This document shows positions 46,839 to 54,935 of a DNA stretch of 64,000 nt, in pieces. The DNA is from a virus. The stretch covers positions 1-64,000 of the IMG/VR virus record IMGVR_UViG_3300021339_000007; one strand, 5' to 3'. Within the stretch, counting starts at the first letter, position 1. Each line of letters opens with the position of its first letter. Both the position numbers and the translations under genes were made by a program. Below the pieces are notes generated by a model. It ran no database searches. It was not told where the DNA came from and saw only the letters and a program-made list of their open reading frames with translations.

Positions 46839-47176
46839 TGGCAGACGGATTCGGGGATATGAAGCTGCGCGAGGAGCGCAATGTCTACGGCACTCTCACT
46901 CCGGATCCTGACGGCGATCCGAACACTCTCACCATCGTTTCGGCGACTGTGACGCTGAAGGATGAGGATGATAACGTGGTCGGCACGCCGCCGGTCTCGA
47001 ATGTGCCTGCTACGAGTTTCACGGATGGAGAAAGCACGGCGCCGGAAGCCTGGTACCTGCTGAAGCCGACCGCGCTTGCGCTGTCGCCCGGGAGCTACGT
47101 CGCTGAGTTTCTAATCGTGTGCGATAACGGCTGCAAGTATGAGCCGGTTGTGTCGGTGATCGTCTGCGACGATTAG
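46838..47176 (+). CDS. Small Ig-like or structural protein
   Basis: A 112-residue protein starting at GTG 46838. Beta-strand pattern TLTIVSATVTLKDEDDNVVG and LSPGSYVAEFLIVCDNGCKY. This resembles phage proteins of the head-tail or fibre-associated Ig type. A terminator follows. Confidence 0.6.
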   Translation: MADGFGDMKLREERNVYGTLTPDPDGDPNTLTIVSATVTLKDEDDNVVGTPPVSNVPATSFTDGESTAPEAWYLLKPTALALSPGSYVAEFLIVCDNGCKYEPVVSVIVCDD

Positions 47177-47205
47177 CTCGGTGCGGCAATTCAGGAAAGC
47201 AATGG

Positions 47206-47230
47206 GAGCTGCCTTCGGGCGGCTCTTTTT
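47206..47230 (+). terminator. Rho-independent terminator with TTCG tetraloop
   Basis: GAGCTGCC-TTCG-GGCGGCTC (47206-47225) followed by five T. It separates the fibre genes from the lysis and membrane protein genes. Confidence 0.85.
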
Positions 47231-47315
47231 GTTGGTCAGGTAGTATCGGCCCAATCTTCAAGAAGAGATTTTCGCGGCCCTGTACGTCGCTAATCCAGAA
47301 TGGAAAGGCACGCTT

Positions 47316-47780
47316 ATGGAACATGTGAGGTGCGACTGGAATTCCGTGAAGATACCAGTGACCAGACCGACTTACGAACACATCCGCACTCGCAAAATTC
47401 GGATCATGTCGTTTCTAGACAAGAGTGAAGCGGCGATTATCGGGGTCAAGATCGTGGTCGGCACGCAGCTTGCTATCGATCCGCCACCGCTTTATCTGAA
47501 CCCGGTTTCTCACATCCTGCGCACGCTGTTTCCAGGTGTGCCCCTGTGGGTGCATGGGATGATCCTGGTCGTACTGGCGATGCTGCATGTGTGGGCGGTA
47601 GTTCGCAGCAGCTTTCGATGGCGTCGCCTTTGTATCGCGGCTGGAGTGGCGCTCTTTTTATACATTGGGTGGGCGGCGATTATGTCCGGCGGGATCGTGC
47701 CGGGTCTTTTGCTGGTCGTGCTTTACACGTTATTCGGAGTGGTCAACTACATGACACTCATGCGGCCCCCCGCCGAATAG
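47316..47780 (+). CDS. Multi-pass membrane protein (holin-like candidate)
   Basis: A 154-residue protein, or 124 if it starts at MSFLDKSE (47406). Three or four hydrophobic segments: WVHGMILVVLAMLHVWAVV, LCIAAGVALFLYIGWAAIM and VPGLLLVVLYTLFGVVNYM. An AAAGG stretch precedes 47316. Together with the next gene it opens the cluster ahead of the endolysin, so a role in membrane permeabilisation is plausible. Confidence 0.62.
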   Translation: MEHVRCDWNSVKIPVTRPTYEHIRTRKIRIMSFLDKSEAAIIGVKIVVGTQLAIDPPPLYLNPVSHILRTLFPGVPLWVHGMILVVLAMLHVWAVVRSSFRWRRLCIAAGVALFLYIGWAAIMSGGIVPGLLLVVLYTLFGVVNYMTLMRPPAE

Positions 47781-47788
47781 GAGGGCAA

Positions 47789-48142
47789 ATGCCAACCTGG
47801 TTATCTGCGCTAGTAGGCACCATTTGCAGCGGGGTAGCCATTGGATGCGTGACGTGGCTGATGAACCGCCAGGGATGGCTGATCAGTCGGCGCGGCACGG
47901 TCGAAACGCTGTATGCGGCGGAAGTCAAACAACTGCGCGAGGAAAACAAGATCGCCCATGATCTGATCTACGCGCTGCGGCAGGAGATCTTGAAGGAGAT
48001 GATCGGCAAGATCGGCACAGACGGGCTGACGCCGCGCCAGGTCAAGCTGATGACTTACACGATCGAGGAGTTGCACAAAGAGTATCTGCACACGACCACC
48101 GACGATGCTCTACGGGGCAGCGAAGTGGATCGTCACAGGTAG
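47789..48142 (+). CDS. Membrane-anchored coiled-coil protein (lysis cluster)
   Basis: A 117-residue protein from MPTWLSALVGTICSGVAIGC, with one N-terminal transmembrane helix. A helical, charged part follows (EVKQLREENKIAHDLIYALR). This is the layout of holin-like or spanin-like accessory proteins. An AATAGGAGGG site decides the start at 47789 over the long upstream open frame, which only overlaps the previous gene. Confidence 0.65.
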   Translation: MPTWLSALVGTICSGVAIGCVTWLMNRQGWLISRRGTVETLYAAEVKQLREENKIAHDLIYALRQEILKEMIGKIGTDGLTPRQVKLMTYTIEELHKEYLHTTTDDALRGSEVDRHR

Positions 48143-48161
48143 GAGAGGCAAGGAGATTGAT

Positions 48162-48452
48162 ATGGCTGGTATCGACATAGGCAAATTCTTCCACAACGCG
48201 ATCCATGTCAAGCCCGCGACTTTGAAGGGCACTTCCTTTATAAAGCGGGGTAAGGAAACCGAGGCGGCAGACGCAATCAATGCCATTACCGCCCCACTCG
48301 CAGAAGCCGCACTCGTGGCGTTCCCTGCCGTGGCTGCTGGAGCTTTGCACGTTCGTCCTGAACAGCTGCATGGGGTACCTCACATTACCGACCATATTGC
48401 GGCGGCAGCGGCGATAAACGATCATATCGAGGAAGTGTTGAAGCCGAAATGA
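48162..48452 (+). CDS. Hypothetical protein in lysis cluster
   Basis: A 96-residue protein from MAGIDIGKFFHNAIHVKPAT, with AAGGAG 6 bases upstream. It is mostly helical, Ala-rich and low in aromatic residues (AAALVAFPAVAAGALHV). It could be membrane-associated. Not recognised. Confidence 0.6.
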   Translation: MAGIDIGKFFHNAIHVKPATLKGTSFIKRGKETEAADAINAITAPLAEAALVAFPAVAAGALHVRPEQLHGVPHITDHIAAAAAINDHIEEVLKPK

Positions 48453-48832
48453 GCGTTCAATGCTTCCTGGTTGAACAGTCTGAAGACCGCCATTCATGGT
48501 TCCGCCCGGATATAGGCGAAACATACCCGAATTACGCGGCCCTGCCTGTCGGCGCCATGTGGTTTGCGGTAGACCCTGACATCTGGAAGGGCATGGGAAT
48601 AGGGCCGGACGGACGATCGCTTATCGTAAAGACACCGGGCGGAATGTGGAATATCGACAGCCGGGCATCCAACTGCACGTTGCCGGACGATAACGAACAT
48701 CGCTGCTGGATACGGCACGGCGAGCCGCCGAATGTCACAGTCGATAAGAACGGAAATACCTGTCAGGCAGGAGCGGGCAGTATTCAATGTGGCGACTACC
48801 ATGGATTCCTGCAGAACGGAGTGTTGACATAA
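48449..48832 (+). CDS. Hypothetical protein, Trp/Cys-rich
   Basis: A 127-residue protein coupled by ATGA overlap. It has features often seen in phage proteins located beside lysis genes: AALPVGAMWFAVDPDIWKG, GRSLIVKTPGGMWNIDSRAS, CWIRHGEPPNVTVDKNG. No domain named. Confidence 0.62.
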   Translation: MSVQCFLVEQSEDRHSWFRPDIGETYPNYAALPVGAMWFAVDPDIWKGMGIGPDGRSLIVKTPGGMWNIDSRASNCTLPDDNEHRCWIRHGEPPNVTVDKNGNTCQAGAGSIQCGDYHGFLQNGVLT

Positions 48833-48834
48833 CT

Positions 48835-49170
48835 ATGGACCTCAACCTTGTCGAGCATGGCCCGTCCGTGCCGGTCATTCCCGCAACGCCAAGCCGCTTG
48901 CAATGGCGCGCGGTTGCTTCGTGGATGCAAGCAGCGGGCGCTTCCCTGGGCGGCATCATCATTGCGCTGGCGCAGAACAAAGAAACCGTCGCTCCGCTGA
49001 TCCCGGTGAAGTACGCCTGGATCGGAGCTGTCATCTTTGCCGCCGGAAAGATCGTCGAAGCGGTGCAGCACCAAAAAGATCTGACCCGCCCTACAGAAAA
49101 GGTCAACATGAGCGCGCCCGCGTCGTCGCCGGTGAGTGAGTTTCCGGAGGATGGACCGCCGACACCATGA
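48835..49170 (+). CDS. Holin-like membrane protein
   Basis: A 111-residue protein from MDLNLVEHGPSVPVIPATPS. Two hydrophobic segments (SWMQAAGASLGGIIIALAQN and KYAWIGAVIFAAGKIVEAVQ) and a charged C-terminal tail make it the best holin candidate of the cluster by size and topology. It precedes the M15 peptidase gene. Confidence 0.6.
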   Translation: MDLNLVEHGPSVPVIPATPSRLQWRAVASWMQAAGASLGGIIIALAQNKETVAPLIPVKYAWIGAVIFAAGKIVEAVQHQKDLTRPTEKVNMSAPASSPVSEFPEDGPPTP

Positions 49171-49409
49171 AGATCGAACCGACCGGATTTAGGGTCACGC
49201 CCGAGGAGGGCGGGCCGACGCACGTTTATACCGTGGAGCAGGCAATGGCGCTGCATGCCGCGCTCACGATCTGGCTTCCGTCTCCGGAGGAACATGACGA
49301 GCCGCTCTTGACCGACGAAACACCGCCCGAGCCTCAGTACATCAAGCAGGCTCTGGTGTCTCCTCCTCCGGTAGACATGGGTGACACTCAGAGGATGCCC
49401 GAACTGTGA
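49167..49409 (+). CDS. Small hypothetical protein
   Basis: An 80-residue, acidic, Pro-rich protein (VTPEEGGPTHVYTVEQAMAL, SPPPVDMGDTQRMPEL). Coupled by overlaps to both neighbours. No function assigned. Confidence 0.6.
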   Translation: MKIEPTGFRVTPEEGGPTHVYTVEQAMALHAALTIWLPSPEEHDEPLLTDETPPEPQYIKQALVSPPPVDMGDTQRMPEL

Positions 49410-49954
49410 ACTTAAACGCGCTGGTGCCTCTGCCTGCCAGGAGCGATATCAATACCGGGCTCTCTCCTGCCACCCAATACACGATGATCCATACCCTCGG
49501 CGTACCGGGGAAGCCGACGCGTGACTGCGGGCCGATCACTAATCAGCGTCTGCGCTCGCAGATCTTTCATCACCAATTCAACAACTTCGGCATCGAAGGC
49601 TGGCGCCCCGGCGTTGAGCTGTTCAAGCGCGCGATGGATGATGTCTATCACGAGGATCGCGAGCTTCATGCCTCGATCGGAACGGCCGGGATGCTGTGCT
49701 GCCGGCTCGTGCGCGGCGGTTCCAACATGAGCAATCATTCGTGGGGAACCGCGATCGATATCACGATCAACGGCAAGCTGATCCCGCTGGGTTCGACGGT
49801 CTGCTATGTGGGTCTGCTGAAGCTCTACCGCTACATGCACCGGTACGGATTCTACTGGTCGGCAGGACTGCCGGGCCGCAAAGATGCCATGCACTTTGAG
49901 CTTGCAGAACAGATGATCGTTCGGCTTTACCGCCAATACTACGGAGCGCCATGA
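49406..49954 (+). CDS. M15-family peptidase endolysin (VanY-like)
   Basis: A 182-residue protein. SNHSWGTAIDI supplies the zinc His and Asp of the M15/VanY fold, and KDAMHFE the third zinc ligand His with the following Glu. RLVRGGSNMSNHSWG is the usual lead-in. It would cut the peptide cross-links of peptidoglycan (D-Ala-D-Ala carboxypeptidase or endopeptidase type). No separate wall-binding domain is present. It lies directly after the holin candidates, so it is the likely lysin. Confidence 0.85.
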   Translation: MNLNALVPLPARSDINTGLSPATQYTMIHTLGVPGKPTRDCGPITNQRLRSQIFHHQFNNFGIEGWRPGVELFKRAMDDVYHEDRELHASIGTAGMLCCRLVRGGSNMSNHSWGTAIDITINGKLIPLGSTVCYVGLLKLYRYMHRYGFYWSAGLPGRKDAMHFELAEQMIVRLYRQYYGAP

Positions 49955-51606
49955 TGAGATCGGTAGTGATGGCGATACCGCCGGCGCGCCGCAAGGAGCT
50001 GTCTGCTGAGATCGATCAGTGGCGGGCGGACCGCGAGCGCGTGATTGACACGGAAGGCTGGAGCACGTCGGTCCTGGAGACATCCGCAACCAGCGGCTAT
50101 GATCTGCGCGAGCAGCTGCTGGCACTGCCGCCGTTCGATCAGCTCTGGCTCGTGGGAGATCTGCCGACCCTCTGGGTAACCGACGCGCCGGACCACCATG
50201 GCGACAATCGACGCCCGGTGCCGGCGGACTGGTACCTGGTCAACCGCGACGCCGGGATCAAGAACGCCCGGGTGACCGGGACGGACAGCTGCGCGCTTGC
50301 GACGGTGCTGGGCAGGCCGTTTGCCGGAGTCGGGCGGCTGAAGTTCGACGACCTGGAGGGGCTGACGCCGGCGCAGGTAACGGCGCTCTACCGGAAGCGG
50401 TTTGCAAGGCGGCACCAGCTGGCGAGAGAGGGCATGGGTGCCTATCCCCTGCCCTGTCGGCTGAACGATCATCTGAACTACAGAGATCCGAATACGGGCG
50501 GCGAGTATTTCCGCTACGGCGATTCAGTCGTAGCGGAGTTTGCGAGGTACCCGGACGCTCTAAAGCGCTTCTCTCCCATAACGGTCAACGATAACGACGG
50601 CGAGCTCGGCGCGGCAGTCCCTACCCTGATCAATCAGATCAATTCCGGCGGTTTTTCGTGGCAGCTCTTAAACTACTGGGGAGATTGGCAGGCGGTTCGA
50701 GATCATTCGCTGGTTTCGCCGATCGCGGCCGTGTGGGGCTCGTGCATGTGCGAGAGCATGGGGCCGACCTCGCTGGTGCGCTGGCTGCTGACGGGCGACC
50801 ACGTTGAAGCCGCCATTTACAATCAGGACTGCCTGTTCCTGTTCTCCAAGCTGCTCGACGGCGCGTGCCTCGGGGCTGCTGCACTGGCCAGTGCGATCAG
50901 GATTGGCTATCCGTGGTCGCTCTTGTTCGGAGATCCAACGCTGCAGTTCGACGCGGGTACGCTTGCAAGGCTCGCCGGAAAGGTCACGGAGGTCGTAGAG
51001 ATGGATCCACGCGTGGATGAGGTTCTGAAGCGGCTGAACACGCTGGAGATAGCATTCGCGGCCATGAATGCGAACGCACAGACCGGGACCGGTGGGAGCG
51101 GAAGCACAGACACCGGCACGGGCAGCGGCGGCAATGATACCTCCGGAGTGTCGGTCCTGCGCCGAAACTGCTGCGGGCCTGCCGTGGGCGATTGGCTTGC
51201 CGATGACCATTTCAGCGGCGGGCAGCCCTGGAGCCCCAACATAGCGATCGCGCTCGGCGGCTTGTCGAACGCAGCTCCCGCAGCGATCTACGGCTCCTGC
51301 CGAGCCGGAACATCCTTCGGCTATGTAGACAGTTTGGAGCCGGGCAGTTATATGCTGCGGCTCCATTTCGAGGAGAGCGCGAATGCGTCGGCGGGCAGGC
51401 GCCTGATGGACATACGGGCGCAGGGCGTTCTTGCGCTTTCAAGGTTCGATATCTTCGCCGCGGCGGGCGGCAAGGACCGCGCTTGCGTGAGGGAGTTGCC
51501 GGTCACAGTGGGCGCAGATCGGAAGTTTGCCCTGGCAGTTACGGCGAGCGCAGGCTCTCCGGACCCATGGGCGTTATTGTGCGGTTATGAGTTGATCAAG
51601 AGTTAA
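49951..51606 (+). CDS. Gingipain-like (peptidase C25) fold with C-terminal malectin-like domain
   Basis: A 551-residue protein. The first 330 residues follow the C25 layout: FDQLWLVGDLPTLWV, a central helix-strand region, VWGSCMCESMGPTSLVRWLL with the catalytic-type SC, ALASAIRIGYPWSLLFGDPT at the end. The usual YxGHG with the catalytic His is NYWGDW here, so activity is doubtful. After a Gly/Thr-rich linker (about 370-395), residues 400-551 read as a malectin-type sugar-binding domain: FSGGQPW, YGSCRAGTSFGYVDS and MLRLHFEESANASAGRRLMD. Probably a virion or host-surface protein. Confidence 0.72.
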   Translation: MMRSVVMAIPPARRKELSAEIDQWRADRERVIDTEGWSTSVLETSATSGYDLREQLLALPPFDQLWLVGDLPTLWVTDAPDHHGDNRRPVPADWYLVNRDAGIKNARVTGTDSCALATVLGRPFAGVGRLKFDDLEGLTPAQVTALYRKRFARRHQLAREGMGAYPLPCRLNDHLNYRDPNTGGEYFRYGDSVVAEFARYPDALKRFSPITVNDNDGELGAAVPTLINQINSGGFSWQLLNYWGDWQAVRDHSLVSPIAAVWGSCMCESMGPTSLVRWLLTGDHVEAAIYNQDCLFLFSKLLDGACLGAAALASAIRIGYPWSLLFGDPTLQFDAGTLARLAGKVTEVVEMDPRVDEVLKRLNTLEIAFAAMNANAQTGTGGSGSTDTGTGSGGNDTSGVSVLRRNCCGPAVGDWLADDHFSGGQPWSPNIAIALGGLSNAAPAAIYGSCRAGTSFGYVDSLEPGSYMLRLHFEESANASAGRRLMDIRAQGVLALSRFDIFAAAGGKDRACVRELPVTVGADRKFALAVTASAGSPDPWALLCGYELIKS

Positions 51607-51617
51607 GGAGAAACCAG

Positions 51618-52061
51618 ATGTACGCAATATTGGGCGCAGACAGCGCGGTTCCGTTCTTCTACCAGCAGGCCAACCTGAAGACCCCGGCCGACAAGCCGGA
51701 TCTATTCACCTGGATCAATGTGAGCAACACCGGCCCGAACGGCTCTCCGCAAGGCCCGGTTCAACTCGGCGAGGCCTGGCCCGGCATCTCTTTCGGCGGC
51801 GCTCCGGTATCGCTGGACTTCCCTTCCGAGGGTGAGTTCGTCATCCAGGCGGCAGGCGGATACGGCGCCCAAGGCTTCGGACAGGCGGCCACTGCTTTGA
51901 TTAAGGTGCATGCCGACCGGACGATCGAGTTTGTCATTCGGGACGGCGTCGGAGCGACCCTGCTGGCCGGCACGCACTCCTACGACAGCATGGCGGAGTA
52001 TTGGGACAGGGGCCTGGGCGGAATGATGGCCGATGAGGTCTCGGTCGCTTCGCCGGTCTAA
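51618..52061 (+). CDS. Hypothetical virion-like protein, last gene of late operon
   Basis: A 147-residue protein with a beta-rich pattern: PFFYQQANLKTPADKPDLFT, EFVIQAAGGYGAQGFGQAAT, RTIEFVIRDGVGATLLAGTH. It may be an Ig-like or jelly-roll protein attached to the virion. A GGAG site is present. A hairpin and a terminator follow. Confidence 0.6.
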   Translation: MYAILGADSAVPFFYQQANLKTPADKPDLFTWINVSNTGPNGSPQGPVQLGEAWPGISFGGAPVSLDFPSEGEFVIQAAGGYGAQGFGQAATALIKVHADRTIEFVIRDGVGATLLAGTHSYDSMAEYWDRGLGGMMADEVSVASPV

Positions 52062-52065
52062 TAAA

Positions 52066-52081
52066 GGGAACGATCGTTCCC
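52066..52081. repeat. 16-bp perfect palindrome after the late operon
   Basis: GGGAACGATCGTTCCC, immediately after the last late gene stop. No T-run follows. The following 120 bases to the terminator contain no gene. Confidence 0.8.
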
Positions 52082-52199
52082 AGGCTTAGTACGTGACTTT
52101 GGCCGGCGCGGCTGAATTCTCACCCGGCGGAGCCGTCTTTCTGGTACAATAGTCTACCTACTATCCGTTGGTAATTCGACTTTGGCGCGCGAGCGCTTC

Positions 52200-52237
52200 A
52201 GCCCGGTGGGGATCACTCCCTGCCGGGCTCTTTTTTT
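52200..52237 (+). terminator. Main terminator of the late operon
   Basis: GCCCGG (52201-52206) pairs with CCGGGC (52223-52228) with an inner GGGA/TCCC stem, then TC and seven T. It overlaps the stop of the converging minus-strand gene at 52213. Confidence 0.88.
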
Positions 52238-52455
52238 GTTTGGCCCTCACTCCTCATCATCCGCACCTTGCGCCGTTGCCAGTCCTGATCGGCCAACTCG
52301 CGCGCCTGCTGTTCCATGAGCGGTATGCGCTGCTTGTGTGGCCAGGTGGAGACACTACAGACGTGTTCGCGTCCGTCACCAGGATAGACGCGGAAGCCGT
52401 GCTCTGTGTCGATAGTGGCTTCGCCTGCGGGAGTATGGATGGTGTACTGAGCCAT
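52213..52455 (-). CDS. Small hypothetical protein
   Basis: An 80-residue protein, last gene of the right-arm leftward operon. The N-terminal half looks like a beta hairpin (YTIHTPAGEATIDTEHGFRV); the C-terminal half is a basic helix (RELADQDWQRRKVRMMR). It runs into the bidirectional terminator. Unknown. Confidence 0.65.
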   Translation of the reverse strand: MAQYTIHTPAGEATIDTEHGFRVYPGDGREHVCSVSTWPHKQRIPLMEQQARELADQDWQRRKVRMMRSEGQTKKEPGRE

Positions 52456-52457
52456 GC

Positions 52458-52676
52458 CTAGTCTGCCGGAATTGGCATGGCTTCGCCGTTAGAGAGTTCG
52501 ACGCCGCCGAAAACGTGCTCCACATAATCACCGTCGGAACATCGGACCACGGCGTAAACATGCGTGCCCGTACCCTGGTCAATTCCGCAGAAAACCGATA
52601 GGAACTCTTGGCCGTTCGACTCGCCTCGATAGATTTCTTCTGCGCCTTCTTGCCGCCACCACTCTTGACCCTTCAT
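52458..52676 (-). CDS. Small hypothetical protein
   Basis: A 72-residue protein, beta-rich (GQEFLSVFCGIDQGTGTHVY, AVVRCSDGDYVEHVFG). It is coupled to the upstream gene by an ATGA overlap at 52673-52676. Not recognised. Confidence 0.65.
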   Translation of the reverse strand: MKGQEWWRQEGAEEIYRGESNGQEFLSVFCGIDQGTGTHVYAVVRCSDGDYVEHVFGGVELSNGEAMPIPAD

Positions 52677-53215
52677 CGTTTTAGCCTTCCTACACTCCGG
52701 CCCAGTTGACTAACCGCGATTCCGCCCATCGCCTCCGGCCTCATCCACCGCACTGCCCGCGCCGGCACCAGAAACCACAACAGACAGTACACCACGACCC
52801 GCAGCAGCCACACCATCCGCACCGCGAACGAGCTGCGGGCGGCGGCGATCAGCACCCGGCCGAGGGATATACGCCACACGACGATTTGAACCGCGAAAAG
52901 CGGGCGGCGCGGGTCCCCTACCGGCAACGCGGGCCCGCTCTCGAACTCCACGGGAACCTCACGAGAACCACACGGCGAGATTGGGGGGGGCTCAATCGGG
53001 GGGGCTTCCGTGGGACGCAGGATTTGCGCAAGGCGGTCGTAAGTCGTCAGGCTGATGCACGTCATGTGCCGCACCTTGCCGTCATCGGCCTTCTGTGGCG
53101 CTCGGAATGTCGATAGCCCGTTTTCCCGCAAGCGGTCACGCAGAGTACTCTCGGGGCTTCGCAGGCGGCGTGCTGCCGTTTTTAACGGCATGGCGTCGCG
53201 GGGTATGATATCCAT
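52673..53215 (-). CDS. HTH-like N-terminus with hydrophobic C-terminus
   Basis: A 180-residue protein. The N-terminus LKTAARRLRSPESTLRDRLR resembles a HTH of the resolvase/Psq type. A Pro-rich segment around residue 75-82 is encoded by C-runs of 7 and 8 bases. The C-terminal part is hydrophobic (VVWRISLGRVLIAAARSSFA, VWLLRVVVYCLLWFLV). Because of the C-runs, the join between halves could be affected by slippage or sequencing error; read with care. Confidence 0.55.
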   Translation of the reverse strand: MDIIPRDAMPLKTAARRLRSPESTLRDRLRENGLSTFRAPQKADDGKVRHMTCISLTTYDRLAQILRPTEAPPIEPPPISPCGSREVPVEFESGPALPVGDPRRPLFAVQIVVWRISLGRVLIAAARSSFAVRMVWLLRVVVYCLLWFLVPARAVRWMRPEAMGGIAVSQLGRSVGRLKR

Positions 53216-53244
53216 GATCGAACTCCTCTCTAGTTCGGTCGAAT

Positions 53245-53286
53245 GCTTCCCGATTTCGTTGCGCGTTATCGGGAAGCGCTTTTTTT
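53245..53286 (+). terminator. Terminator oriented against the surrounding operon
   Basis: GCTTCCCGAT (53245-53254) pairs perfectly with ATCGGGAAGC (53268-53277), followed by GC and seven T on the plus strand. The genes here run on the minus strand, so it would block antisense transcription. On the minus strand the T-run is absent. Confidence 0.75.
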
Positions 53287-53625
53287 CTATCTCTGCCTCT
53301 CAGACATCGGCAAGTAGATCACCTTGCCGTCTTCTGGAATTGCTTCTCTCAAGTCTGCGTCCGACCAGCGAACCGTCTTGTCCAGTTCTTGCTTTGCTTC
53401 CTTGTAGAGCGCAAGGCATTTCTCGCGCAGCACCTTGTTCGTAAACGGGTTACTATAACGGCGTACCGAGAGACAAAGAAGCGATACCACATCGGCGAGC
53501 TCATCATATTCTGCGTTAGACACGATGCGCATTCCGCGAGCCCGCATCTCGGCAGCCCATTCTTCACGTCGCTTCTTAACGTCTGCCTCGTCGCGACGCT
53601 CTTGTGCGGATTTACGTAGGCTCAT
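53287..53625 (-). CDS. Hypothetical helical protein
   Basis: A 112-residue protein, charged and helical (RKSAQERRDEADVKKRREEW). The central YDELADVVSLLCLSVRRYSN could be a dimerising helix. It stands alone between two gaps of about 60-70 bases. No family recognised. Confidence 0.65.
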   Translation of the reverse strand: MSLRKSAQERRDEADVKKRREEWAAEMRARGMRIVSNAEYDELADVVSLLCLSVRRYSNPFTNKVLREKCLALYKEAKQELDKTVRWSDADLREAIPEDGKVIYLPMSERQR

Positions 53626-53685
53626 TTCCTCGTGTCCTAATTCTCGGCCGTGGGAACTCCCGGTCTCCTCGGACTGTCATTTCTT

Positions 53686-54201
53686 TCAGCGATCGTCGGC
53701 GGGCGCGGCGGTTGGATCGTGATCGGCTGCGGCGCCCGCTCCCCGTTTTTCCGCGAATCTCGCTTGCTGCGCGGCCCTCATCTTCTGCTTGGTCTCCTCG
53801 CTCATCGGCTTGCGGGCTCCGGGCTTCCGCGGCTTGGGCTCGAAAAAGGTCTGGATGAACCGGCTCACAGCGCCCGCGCTCATTCCGGTCATAGCAGCGA
53901 CAGTGGCGCGATTGACGGACTTCCCGGTTCTGACGCAGTCTTCCACGTAGGCGCGGGCCTCTGCGAGTGGATCGCCGGTATCCTTCCGATTGGTCGGCGG
54001 CGGCGGAGCGATGGCTGCGGCCGGTGCGACTGCGACGGGCGGTTTACTACCCGTGCCGGACTTCGCCGCTGCAGACGGCCCCAGGCGCTGAGCGACAATG
54101 GCCCGGGCGTACTGGCTTGCTGGATCGTCCGGTAGAACGTCCTGGAGATGCTTGTCCATCAGAAAGCGAAAGGCGTCTCCGGCCACAGTGATTTCATCCA
54201 T
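53686..54201 (-). CDS. HTH-containing protein with basic tail
   Basis: A 171-residue protein. The middle segment VNRATVAAMTGMSAGAVSRF (about 95-114) is a convincing helix-turn-helix. A Pro/Ala-rich linker precedes it, and a Lys/Arg-rich tail (KPRKPGARKPMSEETKQKMR) resembles NUMOD3-like DNA-contact motifs of homing nucleases. DNA-binding function likely, regulatory or nuclease-associated role unclear. Confidence 0.65.
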   Translation of the reverse strand: MDEITVAGDAFRFLMDKHLQDVLPDDPASQYARAIVAQRLGPSAAAKSGTGSKPPVAVAPAAAIAPPPPTNRKDTGDPLAEARAYVEDCVRTGKSVNRATVAAMTGMSAGAVSRFIQTFFEPKPRKPGARKPMSEETKQKMRAAQQARFAEKRGAGAAADHDPTAAPADDR

Positions 54202-54213
54202 TGGGTGATCTCC

Positions 54214-54702
54214 TCAGATCTGCATCGGTACAGTCAGCGGGCACCGCTCGGCGGCGGGCTCGGGCGCTCCGAAGTCCTGCGCCGTGATGATGGCGCCCTT
54301 CTCGAACTTCCAGAATAGGTCGCTCCATCCGGTTGTGCAGCTCCATTCCCCGGTTTTGCGAAGGAAGTTGACGAGCTTGCAGGCTTGCTCTACCTCGATC
54401 TCCCCGCCGTTGAAGACGCAGGAACCGGTCCACTTCCCGTAGGTTCGCATCTGGATCCGGACTTGCGACTCCGGAGGGTCGATGACGACTTCCCGGGGCG
54501 AAGTGTGGAAGTTGACGATCATCGGCGTAGTGGCTTCGAATTCGCGCGAACCATCGTCATAGATCTCCAATCGTGACGGGCCTTCGATCTCCATGCAGAT
54601 GTCCTTGCCATCGAGGTCTTCGAGGTCGATCTTGGCGACCATTCTCACGAAATGGCCACGGTCGTCGTTGCAGGCGAAATTGACGAATAGGTTCATGCCC
54701 AT
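54214..54702 (-). CDS. Hypothetical protein
   Basis: A 162-residue protein, beta-rich (HFVRMVAKIDLEDLDGKDIC, SQVRIQMRTYGKWTGSCVFN) with conserved-looking WSCTTGWSDLFWKFEKG. It overlaps the upstream gene by 10 bases. Not recognised. Confidence 0.68.
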   Translation of the reverse strand: MGMNLFVNFACNDDRGHFVRMVAKIDLEDLDGKDICMEIEGPSRLEIYDDGSREFEATTPMIVNFHTSPREVVIDPPESQVRIQMRTYGKWTGSCVFNGGEIEVEQACKLVNFLRKTGEWSCTTGWSDLFWKFEKGAIITAQDFGAPEPAAERCPLTVPMQI

Positions 54703-54935
54703 ACACTCACGATCGTTCTATCAGGTTCGCCGAGATTCGGAATTGGAACGAGGCCACAGTGTTGAAGATGCAACTCCACGTTGGAAAGGCTCCTGTCTCG
54801 ATAGAAGAGCTCCGAATGCGGCGTGACCTGGCCAGGTGTAACGAGATGTGCGCGGCAAACATACTCCTCCGAATAGTCGGAAGGGTGATCGTAGACGGCA
54901 AAAATCCAGAGACCGCCAATCGCAGTGTCGCTCAC
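54693..54935 (-). CDS. Small hypothetical protein, GTG start
   Basis: An 80-residue protein from GTG 54935 (reading SDTAIGGLWIFAVYDHPSDY). The GTGA overlap with the upstream stop decides the start; the long upstream extension is antisense-like over the neighbouring gene. It contains AHLVTPGQVTPHSELFYRD. Unknown. Confidence 0.66.
   Translation of the reverse strand: MSDTAIGGLWIFAVYDHPSDYSEEYVCRAHLVTPGQVTPHSELFYRDRSLSNVELHLQHCGLVPIPNLGEPDRTIVSVWA

Noticed and set aside
52113-52156. Possible promoter or terminator around CGGCTGAATTCTCACCCGGC
   Set aside because: Stem is weak and the T-run broken; TACAAT nearby has no -35 at a usable distance.
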